Part shown: positions 4,555 to 5,581 of the stretch, piece by piece
Numbering within the stretch: the stretch's first letter is position 1
Layout of the letters: each line of letters starts with the position of its first letter
Source of the DNA: an uncultured Coriobacteriales bacterium
GTDB lineage: Bacteria; Actinomycetota; Coriobacteriia; Coriobacteriales; Atopobiaceae
Reading direction: 5' to 3'
Length of the DNA stretch: 5,581 nucleotides
Assembly (NCBI GenBank): GCA_947305035.1
Contig: CAMZCV010000085.1
Span: 1-5,581 of the forward strand
Program-made: the position numbers and the translations under genes
Notes under the pieces: generated by a model
The model's input: only the letters and a program-made list of their open reading frames with translations
Told to the model about the DNA's origin: nothing
Database searches by the model: none

Positions 4555-5538
4555 ATGCGGCTGTATCTATGCGGTCAATCCGCACTCTCCATGATTCGCT
4601 ATCTGCGTAAGATCAATGACGACCGGCTGTTCGAGCCGCCTGCACGTGTGCGCTCGATGACCAGGCCCGTGTTCGGGTCGCGCCTGTTCAAGGGCATATC
4701 GCATAGAGCCGAGCTCATCATCGGTCATGCGGGCGACGTAGTGCATGCGCTCGTGGCGAAGAAAGCGCAGGCTGTATCACGCGGCGGTCTGGAAACGCAC
4801 CTTTGGAGCTGGCCGGTTCCTGCGGGATCGTTCCTCAAGCTGGAAGATGATCTTTACGTGAGCTCGCCGGCGTTCACGTTTCTGCAGATGGCCCGGGAAC
4901 TCGACGAAGTCGAACTGGCCAAGCTGGGCATGGAGCTGTGCGGGTTCTATTCGCTGCCGGAGAAGCATACCCCCTTTGTCTCGAAGGGCACCGATGAGAC
5001 GCTGTACGAGCTGCGCGCGGTTACCATGGCGCGCAGGATAAAAGCGCTTTGCGATTCCGTGGACAACGGCGTGATAGGCGTGCGAAAAGCGCGCATGGTT
5101 GCAAACTGGCTGGTAGATGGCTCCGCCTCGCCTCGAGAAACCGCAACCTACCTGCTGCTGTGCCTCCCCAAGCGCAAAGGTGGCTACGGATTGCCCAAAC
5201 CGCTGCTCAATCCCACGGTCACGGTATCGACGACGCAGGGTGAGGAGACGCGTTTGCCCGATCTGTACTGGAAGGATCGATCCATCGACATCGAGTATCA
5301 GAGCGACCTTTCGCATGGCGGGGACTGGAATCATTATCGGGACTCCAAACGGCAGGTCATGCTTACCGTCAACAAGATTACGGTGCTCATGCTGACAAAC
5401 ACGCAGCTCAGCAATGCCGACGACTTCCACGAGCTTGCGATCGGCTTGCATCGGCTGCTGGGAGTAAGGGTTCAGCGGCTTGGTGCGGCTTGGGAGACAA
5501 GAAGGGATGCGCTTCGCGATACCTTGCTAAAGGGGTAG
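4555..5538 (+). CDS. putative PD-(D/E)XK (DUF559-like) domain protein, function unknown
   Basis: This 327-residue protein has a strong Shine-Dalgarno (GAAGGAGG, 4543-4550), although that site can fold into a hairpin. The C-terminal third resembles DUF559/Vsr-like restriction-endonuclease folds: LPD236-LYW, then IDIE247-Y-Q249-S, H254 in SDLSHGG, and R262-D-S-K-R266 before a helix and the strand ITVLML (275-280). Asp236, Glu247 and Gln249 would form the metal site, perhaps with Glu195 in SPRETA. The middle contains VSSPAFTFLQMA (102-113), LGMELCGFY (124-132) and DGSASPRETATYLLLCLP (188-205). These segments recall hypothetical proteins that I associate with Coriobacteriia, from memory and without a search. 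Some such proteins have been annotated near AbiEi-type antitoxins. Nuclease or defence activity is inference. No signal peptide is evident. Codon bias looks weaker than in the left-hand genes. Confidence 0.75.
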   Translation: MRLYLCGQSALSMIRYLRKINDDRLFEPPARVRSMTRPVFGSRLFKGISHRAELIIGHAGDVVHALVAKKAQAVSRGGLETHLWSWPVPAGSFLKLEDDLYVSSPAFTFLQMARELDEVELAKLGMELCGFYSLPEKHTPFVSKGTDETLYELRAVTMARRIKALCDSVDNGVIGVRKARMVANWLVDGSASPRETATYLLLCLPKRKGGYGLPKPLLNPTVTVSTTQGEETRLPDLYWKDRSIDIEYQSDLSHGGDWNHYRDSKRQVMLTVNKITVLMLTNTQLSNADDFHELAIGLHRLLGVRVQRLGAAWETRRDALRDTLLKG

Positions 5539-5581
5539 CCTTGCCCTCCGGCATGCAACTTGCCCCCTTCTGCTCAAGATG
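5539..5581. other. intergenic end of window
   Basis: After the stop codon of the last gene the remaining 43 bases show no terminator-like hairpin with a T-run and no start of a recognisable gene. Confidence 0.5.

Noticed and set aside
4268..4585. 105-codon minus-strand frame opposite the antitoxin and small ORF
   Set aside because: No motif, and it crosses the Shine-Dalgarno hairpin; plus-strand genes explain the region better.

Overview
This is a high-GC bacterial window, most likely from a gut actinobacterium of the class Coriobacteriia (Eggerthella, Adlercreutzia, Slackia or Collinsella type). That placement is inference. It rests on strong G/C bias at third codon positions, on a ferredoxin-tailed aldo/keto reductase family common in anaerobes, and on a 327-residue protein at the right end that resembles hypothetical proteins I associate with this class. 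No mobile element, CRISPR array, tRNA or rRNA gene is visible.

Left part (1-1193). The last codons of an upstream gene are followed by a CBS-domain protein whose N-terminal helical region carries an R-x4-H motif of HEPN type. A small antibiotic-biosynthesis-monooxygenase (ABM) fold protein follows 27 bases later, probably in the same transcript.

Middle part (1194-3974). A free-standing 79-residue peptide gene has its own leader and a strong terminator. Its N-terminus is a Nif11-type RiPP leader ending in Gly-Gly, and its C-terminal part holds two CPxCG knuckles. No maturation enzyme lies nearby. Then come an alpha/beta hydrolase of the monoacylglycerol lipase / lysophospholipase type with an intact triad, and an aldo/keto reductase whose usual catalytic Tyr and Lys are replaced and whose C-terminus holds eight cysteines in two iron-sulfur-type motifs. 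A GC-rich hairpin stands between these two genes, almost touching the reductase ribosome-binding site.

Right part (3975-5581). An AT-rich intergenic stretch contains a hairpin with a -35-like hexamer in its loop and further inverted repeats. They precede a RelB/DinJ-type antitoxin with no recognisable toxin. Instead, a 41-codon basic ORF overlaps its end. The last gene encodes a probable PD-(D/E)XK (DUF559-like) domain protein. Its Shine-Dalgarno is locked in a perfect 9-bp hairpin whose other arm closely resembles the 3' end of 16S rRNA. This right part looks less GC-biased than the left and may be an accessory insertion.

The observations most worth following are the Nif11-leader/zinc-knuckle peptide, the sequestered ribosome-binding site, the toxin-less antitoxin with its overlapping mini-ORF, and the HEPN-CBS fusion.
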